Source: Candidatus Omnitrophota bacterium
Lineage (GTDB): Bacteria > Omnitrophota > Gorgyraeia > Gygaellales > Profunditerraquicolaceae
Length of the DNA: 5,167 nucleotides
NCBI GenBank assembly: GCA_026387255.1
Contig: JAPLMA010000024.1
Location: 1 to 5,167 of the forward strand
Direction of reading: 5' to 3'
In this document: piece after piece, positions 1 through 4,835 of the stretch
Layout: every line of letters begins with the position of its first letter
How positions within the stretch are numbered: position 1 is the first letter of the stretch
Program-made: the position numbers and the translations under genes
Notes under the pieces: generated by a model
What the model was told of the DNA's origin: nothing
Seen by the model: only the letters and a program-made list of their open reading frames with translations
The model's database searches: none

Positions 1-19
1 AATAGTGGGGTTACGATAA

Positions 20-412
20 ATGAAGAGATCTGATTATGAAGGTTTGCAGAAAAATGTTCGGAAATTAAAAACTCCGGAAATTCAAGTTTGGCAGAATCAG
101 TATGCGGATAAGCTTTATACAATTAATCTGGATATTCCGGAATTTACCTGTATTTGTCCGAAGACCGGTTTGCCGGATTTTGCGGTTATCCGCATTGAAT
201 ATTCTCCGAATAAGCTCTGCGTAGAGTTAAAATCTTTTAAGCTCTATACCATATTTTTTCGCAATGTAGGGATTTTTCATGAGCACCTGATCAATAAGAT
301 GCTGGAAGATTTCCTGAGTTCAGTTAAGCCGCGTTGGGTAAAGATTATCGGTACATTTAATCCCCGCGGTGGTATTACCACTACCGTATCCGCGGAGTAT
401 AAAAGTAAATGA
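20..412 (+). CDS. queF: NADPH-dependent 7-cyano-7-deazaguanine reductase (preQ1 synthase, QueF)
   Basis: QueF reduces the nitrile of preQ0 to the aminomethyl group of preQ1 with two NADPH. This is a cytosolic step in making queuosine, the modified base at the tRNA wobble position. At 130 aa this is the short, unimodular (B. subtilis-like) form. Residues 42-53 (FTCICPKTGLPD) hold the expected catalytic Cys46 and the proton-donating Asp53. Residues 69-76 (ELKSFKLY) are the QueF family motif that binds NADPH, and FHE at 86-88 supplies the conserved His/Glu of the substrate pocket. These roles come from family knowledge. The ATG at 20 has a GGGG-containing purine stretch (7-10) nine bases upstream, and the protein has a normal N-terminus. 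Only 19 bases precede it here, so its promoter is outside the window. Its stop overlaps the next start (ATGA). No other queuosine gene is visible nearby. Confidence 0.95.
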   Translation: MKRSDYEGLQKNVRKLKTPEIQVWQNQYADKLYTINLDIPEFTCICPKTGLPDFAVIRIEYSPNKLCVELKSFKLYTIFFRNVGIFHEHLINKMLEDFLSSVKPRWVKIIGTFNPRGGITTTVSAEYKSK

Positions 413-1230
413 GAGAGTTAAAAGCGGAAAAAATAACCCAGGCCGTTATAGAATTAGTAAAGCGCGCTAATTTTTCGCTGCGTAAGGATGTCTTGTTTGC
501 TTTGCGTAAGGCTTACCGGTGCGAAAGAAACAGACGGGCTAAAACTATTCTTCAAGGCATACTGGATAATGCTGCTTATGCTAAAGAAAAAAACCTGGCG
601 ATTTGTCAGGATACGGGGATGCCGGTGGTATTTGCGCAGATCGGCCAGAATTTAAAAATATCCGGAAACCTAAAAGCTGCGATCAATTCAGGCATAGTAG
701 CCGGGTATAAAAAATACTCCTTAAGAAATTCTGTTTGTATGGACCCTTTGTTTAGAGGTAAATCCGGATTTTCTCCCTCTATCATACATATGGATATTGT
801 TTCCGGTAATAAAATAAAATTAACCCTGTTGCCTAAAGGTTTTGGCTGCGAAAACAAATCACAACTGAAAATGTTTAAGCCGACTTCTGGCTTAGATGAG
901 ATTAAAGAGTTTATTCTTGATGCGGTAAAAAGCGCCGGTGCAGATGCCTGTCCGCCGTATGTTATCGGAGTAGGTATCGGTGGAACAGCAGATTACGCAA
1001 GTATTATGGCTAAGAAAGCTTTGTTGACTAAGTTGTCCGCTAAACATTCAAAGTTAGAAGAAGATTTATTAAAGCAAATAAATAAAACCGGAATCGGCCC
1101 GATGGGTTTAGGCGGAAAAACTACGGCATTGGCCCTAAATATTCTAACCTATCCGACGCATATTGCCGGGCTGCCGGTCAGCGTAAATATCAGCTGTCAT
1201 GCTTTAAGAAGCGCGGGAATAGTTTTATGA
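409..1230 (+). CDS. fumA: Class I fumarate hydratase, alpha subunit (4Fe-4S)
   Basis: This is the N-terminal half of a heteromeric class I fumarase, which interconverts fumarate and malate. The length of 273 aa is normal for the alpha subunit. The [4Fe-4S] cluster ligands are visible as Cys66 (in ICQDTGMPVV), Cys181 (in ADACPPYVIGVGIGG) and Cys263 (in VNISCHALR). Their spacing is close to that of the related tartrate dehydratase TtdA. Asp68 of the CQDTG motif matches the catalytic Asp of the Leishmania enzyme (from memory). Other signatures are LPKGFGCENKS (141-151) and GPMGLGGKTTAL (230-241). Position 147 is Cys where Ser or Ala is usual. The start overlaps the queF stop by 4 bases, with GGAG 11 bases upstream, so translation is probably coupled. 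The symbol follows the two-subunit naming (alpha = fumA) and is not the E. coli single-chain FumA. L-tartrate dehydratase is an alternative substrate assignment, but fumarase is far commoner. Such clusters are oxygen-labile, fitting an anaerobe. Confidence 0.93.
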   Translation: MRELKAEKITQAVIELVKRANFSLRKDVLFALRKAYRCERNRRAKTILQGILDNAAYAKEKNLAICQDTGMPVVFAQIGQNLKISGNLKAAINSGIVAGYKKYSLRNSVCMDPLFRGKSGFSPSIIHMDIVSGNKIKLTLLPKGFGCENKSQLKMFKPTSGLDEIKEFILDAVKSAGADACPPYVIGVGIGGTADYASIMAKKALLTKLSAKHSKLEEDLLKQINKTGIGPMGLGGKTTALALNILTYPTHIAGLPVSVNISCHALRSAGIVL

Positions 1231-1754
1231 AGAAAATAAACACCCCATTAGATTTAAATAAAATTAAATTCTTAAAAGCCGGCCAGGAGGTTCTTTTAAG
1301 CGGAACAATTTATACTGCCCGAGATCAGGCGCATAAAAGGTTAGTTCAAGCGGTTAAATCGCGCCAAGCCCTGCCTTTTGAGCTTTGTAATGCGGTTATT
1401 TATTATTGCGGCCCTACGCAAACTCCTAAAGGTAAAATCATTGGTTCTTGCGGCCCGACGACTAGCTCGCGAATGGATGCATTTACTAATCTTTTACTGG
1501 CTAAAGGATTAAGGGGAATGATTGGTAAAGGCAATCGTTCTGAAGAAGTAAGGGGTGCAATTAAGAAATATAGGGGGGTTTATTTTATTACTTATGCCGG
1601 ATGCGGAGCCCTTTTAAACAAATATGTCAAGAATGCTAAAACAGTTGCTTATGCTGATCTAGGCCCGGAGGCAATTTTAAGATTAGAAGTAGAAAATTTC
1701 CCTTTGATTGTAGCGATTGATGTTAATGGAGGTAATGTTTATGGAAAGGATTGA
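1227..1754 (+). CDS. fumB: Class I fumarate hydratase, beta subunit
   Basis: This is the C-terminal half of the two-subunit class I fumarase and partner of the preceding gene; together they form the active site over the alpha-subunit Fe-S cluster. The length of 175 aa is typical. Conserved elements are TARDQAHKRL (30-39), with Arg32 and His36 expected to contact substrate; YCGPT (60-64); GSCGPTTSSRMD (73-84), with the likely catalytic Thr78 and substrate-binding Arg82; MIGKG (98-102), with Lys101; and YADLGPEAI (142-150). The roles are transferred from the Leishmania and E. coli homologues. The ATG at 1227 overlaps the alpha-subunit stop by 4 bases (ATGA), with a weak GGGA eight bases upstream, so coupled, equimolar synthesis is likely. 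Its last 14 bases overlap the start of rph, and its own coding sequence carries the rph ribosome binding site. The symbol follows the alpha/beta naming and is not E. coli FumB. Confidence 0.93.
   Translation: MKKINTPLDLNKIKFLKAGQEVLLSGTIYTARDQAHKRLVQAVKSRQALPFELCNAVIYYCGPTQTPKGKIIGSCGPTTSSRMDAFTNLLLAKGLRGMIGKGNRSEEVRGAIKKYRGVYFITYAGCGALLNKYVKNAKTVAYADLGPEAILRLEVENFPLIVAIDVNGGNVYGKD
1728..1733 (+). promoter_or_regulatory. Shine-Dalgarno site that fixes the rph start
   Basis: GGAGGT lies inside the end of the fumarase beta gene, seven bases before the ATG at 1741. This spacing favours 1741 over the upstream in-frame starts: TTG 1717, ATG 1720 and ATG 1726 lie before it, and ATG 1735 is too close. 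Starting at 1741 gives the usual RNase PH N-terminus, Met followed shortly by DGR. Confidence 0.85.
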
Positions 1755-2457
1755 CGGGCGCGGAAATGATAAAATCAGAAAAGTTACCATTACTAGGAAT
1801 TATATTAAATATCCCGAAGGTTCCTGTTTGATTGAATTAGGCAATACCAAGGTAATTTGCACTGCTTCAGTTGAAGAGACTGTTCCGCAGTTTTTAAGAA
1901 ATTCCGGTACCGGTTGGGTTACTGCCGAGTATGGCATGTTGCCCCGCTCATGCGGAACGCGTATTCCTCGCGGCAAGGATTCCGGACGCACTTATGAGAT
2001 TCAGCGTTTAATTGGTAGATCCCTTAGGTCAGTTACCGATATGAAGCAAATCGGTGAACGCACGATTTGGATTGATTGCGATGTTATCCAGGGCGACGGA
2101 GGTACGCGCACAGCTGCGATTACCGGAAGTTTTATTGCTTTAGTGGATGCTTTGCAGAAACTTAAAAAAGACGGCAAGATCAATAAGATCCCCATCCAGG
2201 ATTATATCGCGGCTACCAGCGTAGGTATTTTGAATGATACAATGATCTTAGATTTGTGCTACGCGGAGGATTCTAAAGCGGAAGTTGATATGAATGTAAT
2301 TATGACCGGAGCAGAAGAATTTATTGAGATTCAGGGCACCGCGGAGCGTAAGCCTTTTTCTAAAGAAAAGCTGGATACAATGCTGGATTTAGCCAAAAAA
2401 GGGATCCAAGAGCTTTTCGCCATTCAAAGAAAATTGGTTGGGGATATATTGTTATAA
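1741..2457 (+). CDS. rph: Ribonuclease PH
   Basis: RNase PH is a phosphate-dependent 3'-to-5' exoribonuclease that trims tRNA precursors to their 3' ends; it acts in the cytosol as a ring-shaped hexamer. At 238 aa it is full length. The N-terminal IDGR motif is followed by the phosphate-site Arg83 (SGRTYEIQRLIGRSLR, 81-96) and GGTRTAAITG (120-129), the second phosphate-binding loop. EDSKAEVDMNVIMTG (176-190) contributes the conserved Asp177 and Asp183 of the active site. Residue roles come from the E. coli and B. subtilis enzymes. The start at 1741 is chosen for the strong upstream GGAGGT and the family N-terminus; a longer frame from TTG 1717 would add eight unlikely residues. It overlaps fumB by 14 bases and rdgB by one base (TAATG). 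The rph-rdgB pairing is widespread. Three tRNA genes without encoded CCA, its likely type of substrate, lie downstream. Confidence 0.97.
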   Translation: MERIDGRGNDKIRKVTITRNYIKYPEGSCLIELGNTKVICTASVEETVPQFLRNSGTGWVTAEYGMLPRSCGTRIPRGKDSGRTYEIQRLIGRSLRSVTDMKQIGERTIWIDCDVIQGDGGTRTAAITGSFIALVDALQKLKKDGKINKIPIQDYIAATSVGILNDTMILDLCYAEDSKAEVDMNVIMTGAEEFIEIQGTAERKPFSKEKLDTMLDLAKKGIQELFAIQRKLVGDILL

Positions 2458-3068
2458 TGAAGCAGCTGGTAGTGGTGACAAAAAATAAAAAAAAGTTATC
2501 TGAGATAAAAGAAATTTTAAAGGGCATGCATTTAAAGCTGCTTTCTCTGGATGCTTATAAAAATGTTCCGCCGGTAGCTGAAAATGGCAAAACTTTTCAA
2601 GAAAATGCCATAAAAAAAGCAGTGAAGTTTGCGCGTTTTACCGGCCAGTTTTGTTTGGGCGAGGATTCAGGGTTATCTGTTAATGCCTTAGATGGCGCGC
2701 CGGGGATTTATTCGGCGCGTTTCTCAGGCAGGAGTAAGAGCGACATTAAGAATAATCTTAAATTATTGAGATTATTAAAAGATGTGCCTCTTGCAGAAAG
2801 AAAAGCACACTATGTGTGCGCTGTGGCTTTAGCGGATAGACACGGGTTAATTGGAGTGGTGGAGGGGGATTGTTCCGGTTTAATTGCTTTTGAGCCCAAA
2901 GGTAGTGCAGGTTTTGGGTATGATCCGTTATTCTATATCTCTAAATATAAAAAGACCTTTGCTCAGTTGGGAGAAAAGATTAAGCATAGAATGAGTCACC
3001 GGTATTATGCATTAAAGAAGGCTAAGCGAATAATTCAGAAATATATTGTTAAGCAAGTTGGGAATTGA
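2457..3068 (+). CDS. rdgB: RdgB/HAM1-family XTP/dITP diphosphatase
   Basis: This enzyme hydrolyses non-canonical purine nucleoside triphosphates (XTP, ITP, dITP) to the monophosphate plus pyrophosphate, keeping deaminated bases out of DNA and RNA. It is normally a Mg-dependent cytosolic dimer. The length of 203 aa is typical. Family motifs in order are TKNKKKLSEI (8-17), the triphosphate-contacting N-terminal loop; ENGKTFQENAIKKA (42-55); GEDSGLSVNALDGAPG (68-83), with the catalytic Asp70; GFGYDPLF (152-159), contacting the base; and SHR (180-182) near the C-terminus. The ATG overlaps the rph stop by one base (TAATG), and GGGGA lies 12 bases upstream, so it is probably translated by termination-reinitiation after rph. 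It is the last gene of the operon. No terminator hairpin follows, and a promoter for the tRNA cluster overlaps its 3' end. Confidence 0.96.
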   Translation: MKQLVVVTKNKKKLSEIKEILKGMHLKLLSLDAYKNVPPVAENGKTFQENAIKKAVKFARFTGQFCLGEDSGLSVNALDGAPGIYSARFSGRSKSDIKNNLKLLRLLKDVPLAERKAHYVCAVALADRHGLIGVVEGDCSGLIAFEPKGSAGFGYDPLFYISKYKKTFAQLGEKIKHRMSHRYYALKKAKRIIQKYIVKQVGN

Positions 3069-3074
3069 TATAAT
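3046..3074 (+). promoter_or_regulatory. Sigma70-type promoter for the tRNA cluster
   Basis: A perfect -10 box TATAAT (3069-3074) lies 17 bases downstream of TTGTTA (3046-3051), a 4/6 match to the -35 consensus. Transcription would begin near 3081, leaving a leader of about 19 nt before tRNA-Pro. The -35 box and most of the spacer lie inside the end of rdgB. Box match, spacing and position before a stable-RNA gene support it. It is inferred from sequence only, and AT-rich DNA can produce such matches by chance. Confidence 0.55.
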
Positions 3075-3099
3075 CAAATTTTCGTTATAGATCGTAAAA

Positions 3100-3173
<74 letters not shown>

Positions 3174-3187
3174 ATTTAAAAATTAAT

Positions 3188-3456
3188 GCGCCTGTAGCTC
3201 AAATGGATAGAGCACCTGCCTTCTAATGGAGCCTTCATGAGGAAATGAACTTATGAAGTGCATGCTGCTAATTCGGTGGACGCCCTAATGGGTAATACCG
3301 AGCTATCTGTAAAGGTTTACAGAGAGTGTAGAGACTTTACACAGCAGGGCTGAAATGCCCAAGATAAAGTCCAGACCGCAACAAAAATATTTGGCCGGAG
3401 TAATCTGGTGCGGTAAGCTAAGCCGGTTGTTGGCCGTTCGATTCGGCCCAGGCGCA
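3188..3456 (+). tRNA. tRNA-Arg (anticodon TCT), interrupted by a group I intron
   Basis: The exons are 3188-3222 and 3418-3456; joined they give a 74-nt tRNA. Acceptor GCGCCTG (3188-3194) pairs perfectly with CAGGCGC (3449-3455), with discriminator A3456 and no encoded CCA. The D arm is GCTC/GAGC around AAATGGATA. The T stem GGCCG/CGGCC encloses TTCGATT. The spliced anticodon loop is CTT|CTAA, so the anticodon TCT (decoding AGA/AGG) is split between positions 34 and 35. The anticodon stem CCTGC (3215-3219) against GCCGG (3422-3426) pairs except for T3217 opposite C3424 (positions 29 and 41). An uninterrupted-tRNA search would miss or misread this gene. A membrane-protein gene starts nine bases after its end. 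Confidence 0.93.
3223..3417 (+). ncRNA. Group I self-splicing intron in the tRNA-Arg anticodon loop
   Basis: The 195-nt insert folds as a minimal group I ribozyme. P1 pairs exon CCTT (3219-3222) with the guide GAGG (3239-3242), giving the diagnostic U·G at the 5' splice site. P3 is CTGCT/AGCAG (3265-3269, 3343-3347). P4 is TTCGGT/ACCGAG (3272-3277, 3297-3302). P5 is GCCC/GGGT (3282-3285, 3290-3293). P6 is TCTGTAA/TTACAGA (3306-3312, 3317-3323). P7, the guanosine site, is GACTTTA/TAAAGTC (3333-3339, 3365-3371). P8 is GGGC/GCCC (3347-3350, 3357-3360). A P9-like stem is ACCGCA/TGCGGT (3375-3380, 3409-3414). The last intron base is G3417, as required. The core strings resemble the Azoarcus and cyanobacterial tRNA introns (subgroup IC3), recalled from memory. 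It encodes no homing endonuclease. Splicing would use an external guanosine and yield mature tRNA-Arg. Confidence 0.9.
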
Positions 3457-3465
3457 TAAAAATTT

Positions 3466-4518
3466 ATGAAAGACTGGAAAAAATTATTTACCATAATTGT
3501 AATCGTAGTTATTAGCTTCAGCCTGGTTTATGTAATTATTTTGCTGGCAGCCAAAACTATAATTGCCAATAAAATTCAGAACGCAACCGGGTTAAAAACA
3601 ACTATAAGTAGATTAATTATTTTGCCACCGCTTAATATTGAAGCCAGGGGTTTTGAAGTTGTCGGCCTGATAAAAGCAGATCGTGTTTATTTAGCGCCAA
3701 GCATACGCAGCCTTTTATTTGGTAAGCTTGCTTTTAATAAGATAGAGATTGGCCGGCCGGAAGTTATTTATCAGCGTAATCCTTCGGTTGAACCGGTTAA
3801 GGATAACCGTGCACCAGTTGTGGAAAACCAAAGTGAATTGGTTACTTCGGTTATTCCCGTTACTACGCAGAGCAAGAGTTTCCCGGTAATTATAAAAAGT
3901 TTAAAAGTTTACTCCGGTAGATTAAATTTCATCGACACAACGGCGGCGAGCGGAAAAATAAGCGTTATAATTAAGGACATAAATTTTTATATTACTAATT
4001 TATCTACTTCTGGGATAAAAGGCGTCAGTAATTTTGGTTTAAATGGTAACTTATCTTGGAATACCGGTGAGCCTGACGGAAAAATTTCGCTGCAAGGTTG
4101 GGTGGATTTTTATAAAAGAAATATGCTAGCTACTTTGAAAATTGAAAATATTGACGCCATTGTTTTTTATCCATATTATTCTACTTGGGTGGATTTGGGT
4201 AAGGCGCGCATTGATAAGGCCAAGCTTAGCTTTAATTGTAATATAAAAGGCCAGAATAATGATGTTACTGCGGATTGTCATTTAGAGTTAATAGATATGG
4301 TGCGTAAAGTACGCTTGCCTGAAGAGCCGCAGCAGAAAGCAGAGAGGCTTACGGATGCAGTTTTGGATATGTTTAAATCTATGAATCAGGGTAAGGTGGT
4401 TTTAGATTTTGTCTTGCATACAAAGATGGACCGGCCGGAATTCGGTTTTGCCAATATCAAATCGGCATTTGAAGGATGTGTTATCATGGTCGGGTCGTTG
4501 GGTGTGGAGTGGGATTAA
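3466..4518 (+). CDS. AsmA/DUF748-like membrane-anchored protein (possibly frameshifted near its end)
   Basis: A short charged N-terminus (MKDWKK) and one hydrophobic segment (about residues 8-29) anchor a long, beta-rich periplasmic-type domain. The pattern at about 41-100 (TGLKTTISRL, then LPPLNIEARGFEV, then SLLFGKLAFNKIEIGRPEV) matches the AsmA-type N-terminal repeat. SGRLNFIDTT (150-159), followed by IIKDINFYITNLST (168-181), resembles DUF748. Proteins of this type act at the Gram-negative envelope, often in lipid transport or outer-membrane homeostasis; a specific role cannot be assigned. A linker at about 105-138 is rich in Pro, Val and charged residues. The ATG at 3466 is the only good start, but it has no Shine-Dalgarno and lies nine bases after tRNA-Arg, so it is probably expressed from the tRNA transcript. 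The last residues (MVGSLGVEWD) look aberrant, and a better C-terminus continues in the next frame to 4633. Confidence 0.75.
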   Translation: MKDWKKLFTIIVIVVISFSLVYVIILLAAKTIIANKIQNATGLKTTISRLIILPPLNIEARGFEVVGLIKADRVYLAPSIRSLLFGKLAFNKIEIGRPEVIYQRNPSVEPVKDNRAPVVENQSELVTSVIPVTTQSKSFPVIIKSLKVYSGRLNFIDTTAASGKISVIIKDINFYITNLSTSGIKGVSNFGLNGNLSWNTGEPDGKISLQGWVDFYKRNMLATLKIENIDAIVFYPYYSTWVDLGKARIDKAKLSFNCNIKGQNNDVTADCHLELIDMVRKVRLPEEPQQKAERLTDAVLDMFKSMNQGKVVLDFVLHTKMDRPEFGFANIKSAFEGCVIMVGSLGVEWD

Positions 4519-4633
4519 AAGCGGCACGGATTTCTCGAATGCCGTAATTGATGGCGTATTTGATTTAGGTAATGGTATAAAGAAATTTTTTGAAGATAGA
4601 ATGGATAACACGGTTCCTGCTCAGGCAAATTAA
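4508..4633 (+). pseudogene. Out-of-frame C-terminal tail of the AsmA/DUF748-like gene
   Basis: In the frame one base on, 41 residues run from about SGIKSGTDFSNAVIDG through VFDLGNGIKKFFED to a TAA at 4631-4633. The composition (small residues and Gly/Lys, amphipathic near the end) suits the tail of such an envelope protein better than the short end of the upstream frame. The upstream part of this frame (SWSGRWVWSG) looks non-native. A one-base insertion between about 4488 and 4513, where there are three GGG runs (4491-4493, 4500-4502, 4511-4513), would explain it. If so, the intact gene would be 3466-4633, about 388 aa. There is no separate start or ribosome binding site to make it an independent gene. 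It is either a sequencing or assembly slip, or a real truncating mutation. Confidence 0.5.
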
Positions 4634-4651
4634 TTTTCTTTCTAAATTTAT

Positions 4652-4727
4652 GGTGGCTGTAGCTCAATTGGTTAGAGCTTCTGATTGTGGTTCAGAAGGT
4701 TTGCGGGATCGTTCCCCGTCAGCCACC
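4652..4727 (+). tRNA. tRNA-His (anticodon GTG)
   Basis: Acceptor GTGGCTG (4653-4659) pairs perfectly with CAGCCAC (4720-4726). The extra 5' base G-1 (4652) faces discriminator C73 (4727), the identity pair of bacterial tRNA-His. The D arm is GCTC/GAGC. The anticodon stem TCTGA/TCAGA surrounds TTGTGGT, with anticodon GTG at 4687-4689. The T stem GCGGG/CCCGT (4703-4707, 4715-4719) has one G·U pair. The T loop is ATCGTTC, so the normal T54 and A58 are exchanged (A54, T58), and the variable region is six bases. No CCA is encoded. It lies 18 bases after the out-of-frame tail of the preceding gene, and I see no clear promoter of its own. Confidence 0.95.
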
Positions 4728-4744
4728 CTTATTTTTCAAGATCT

Positions 4745-4763
4745 GCGAAAGTTATACTTTCGC
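4745..4763 (+). other. Simple hairpin after tRNA-His
   Basis: GCGAAAG (4745-4751) and CTTTCGC (4757-4763) form a perfect 7-bp stem around TTATA. It lies 17 bases after tRNA-His. No T-run follows on either strand, so it is not a standard intrinsic terminator. It might protect or punctuate the tRNA transcript, or be part of the leader of the next gene. TATACT inside it (4753-4758) looks like a -10 box but has no matching -35. Confidence 0.4.
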
Positions 4764-4778
4764 CCGCTATAGGATCAC

Positions 4779-4814
4779 GGTGAGTGGTTGAGCCCTCTGG
4801 GCGAAACCACCACC
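4779..4814 (+). promoter_or_regulatory. Structured leader element upstream of a membrane-protein gene
   Basis: A long imperfect hairpin forms. GGTG (4779-4782) pairs with CACC (4811-4814). After one bulged A (4783), GTGGTT (4784-4789) pairs with AACCAC (4805-4810). A symmetric GA/GA internal loop (4790-4791, 4803-4804), able to form tandem sheared G·A pairs, comes next. The top is GCCC/GGGC (4792-4795, 4799-4802) with a TCT loop. It ends nine bases before the ribosome binding site and lacks a T-run, so a cis-acting leader or an interspersed repeat is more likely than a terminator. I do not recognise a known riboswitch class. Confidence 0.45.
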
Positions 4815-4823
4815 CCAATTTAT

Positions 4824-4829
4824 AAGGAG
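4824..4829 (+). promoter_or_regulatory. Shine-Dalgarno site for the last gene
   Basis: AAGGAG lies six bases before the ATG at 4836. It is the best-spaced strong ribosome binding site in the right-hand part of the window and supports a real gene there despite the missing 3' end. Nine bases separate it from the base of the upstream hairpin, so folding there could affect access. Confidence 0.8.
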
Positions 4830-4835
4830 TGCGAC

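Noticed and set aside
606..857. Minus-strand open frame inside the fumarase alpha gene
   Set aside because: It lies wholly within a well-supported gene and has no family features. The minus-strand frames at 1800-1991, 2001-2195 and 4402-4611 are rejected for the same reason.
1717..1740. Longer rph start from TTG 1717, or from the in-frame ATGs before 1741
   Set aside because: The GGAGGT at 1728-1733 is correctly spaced only for 1741, and the family N-terminus begins just before IDGR.
3188..3456. tRNA remnant marking a mobile-element insertion
   Set aside because: Both tRNA halves are complete and the insert folds as a group I intron. No integrase, direct att repeats or cargo genes are present.
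3303..3494. Minus-strand open frame over the intron and tRNA-Arg exon 2
   Set aside because: It is a shadow of the structured RNA. No start signal, and the conserved intron core explains the sequence.
4409..4507. Independent small gene starting at ATG 4409 in the second frame
   Set aside because: It has no ribosome binding site, and its first third is Trp/Arg-rich and unlike its neighbours. Only the part after about 4508 looks like protein, better explained as a displaced tail of the upstream gene.
4745..4763. Intrinsic terminator after tRNA-His
   Set aside because: The stem is good, but no T-run follows on either strand.
4590..4772. Open frame across tRNA-His
   Set aside because: It reads through the tRNA cloverleaf and has no ribosome binding site or protein-like composition.
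4753..4773. -10 boxes TATACT (4753-4758) and TATAGG (4768-4773) as promoters for the last gene
   Set aside because: Neither has a convincing -35 box at 16-18 bases, and the first is buried in a hairpin stem-loop.
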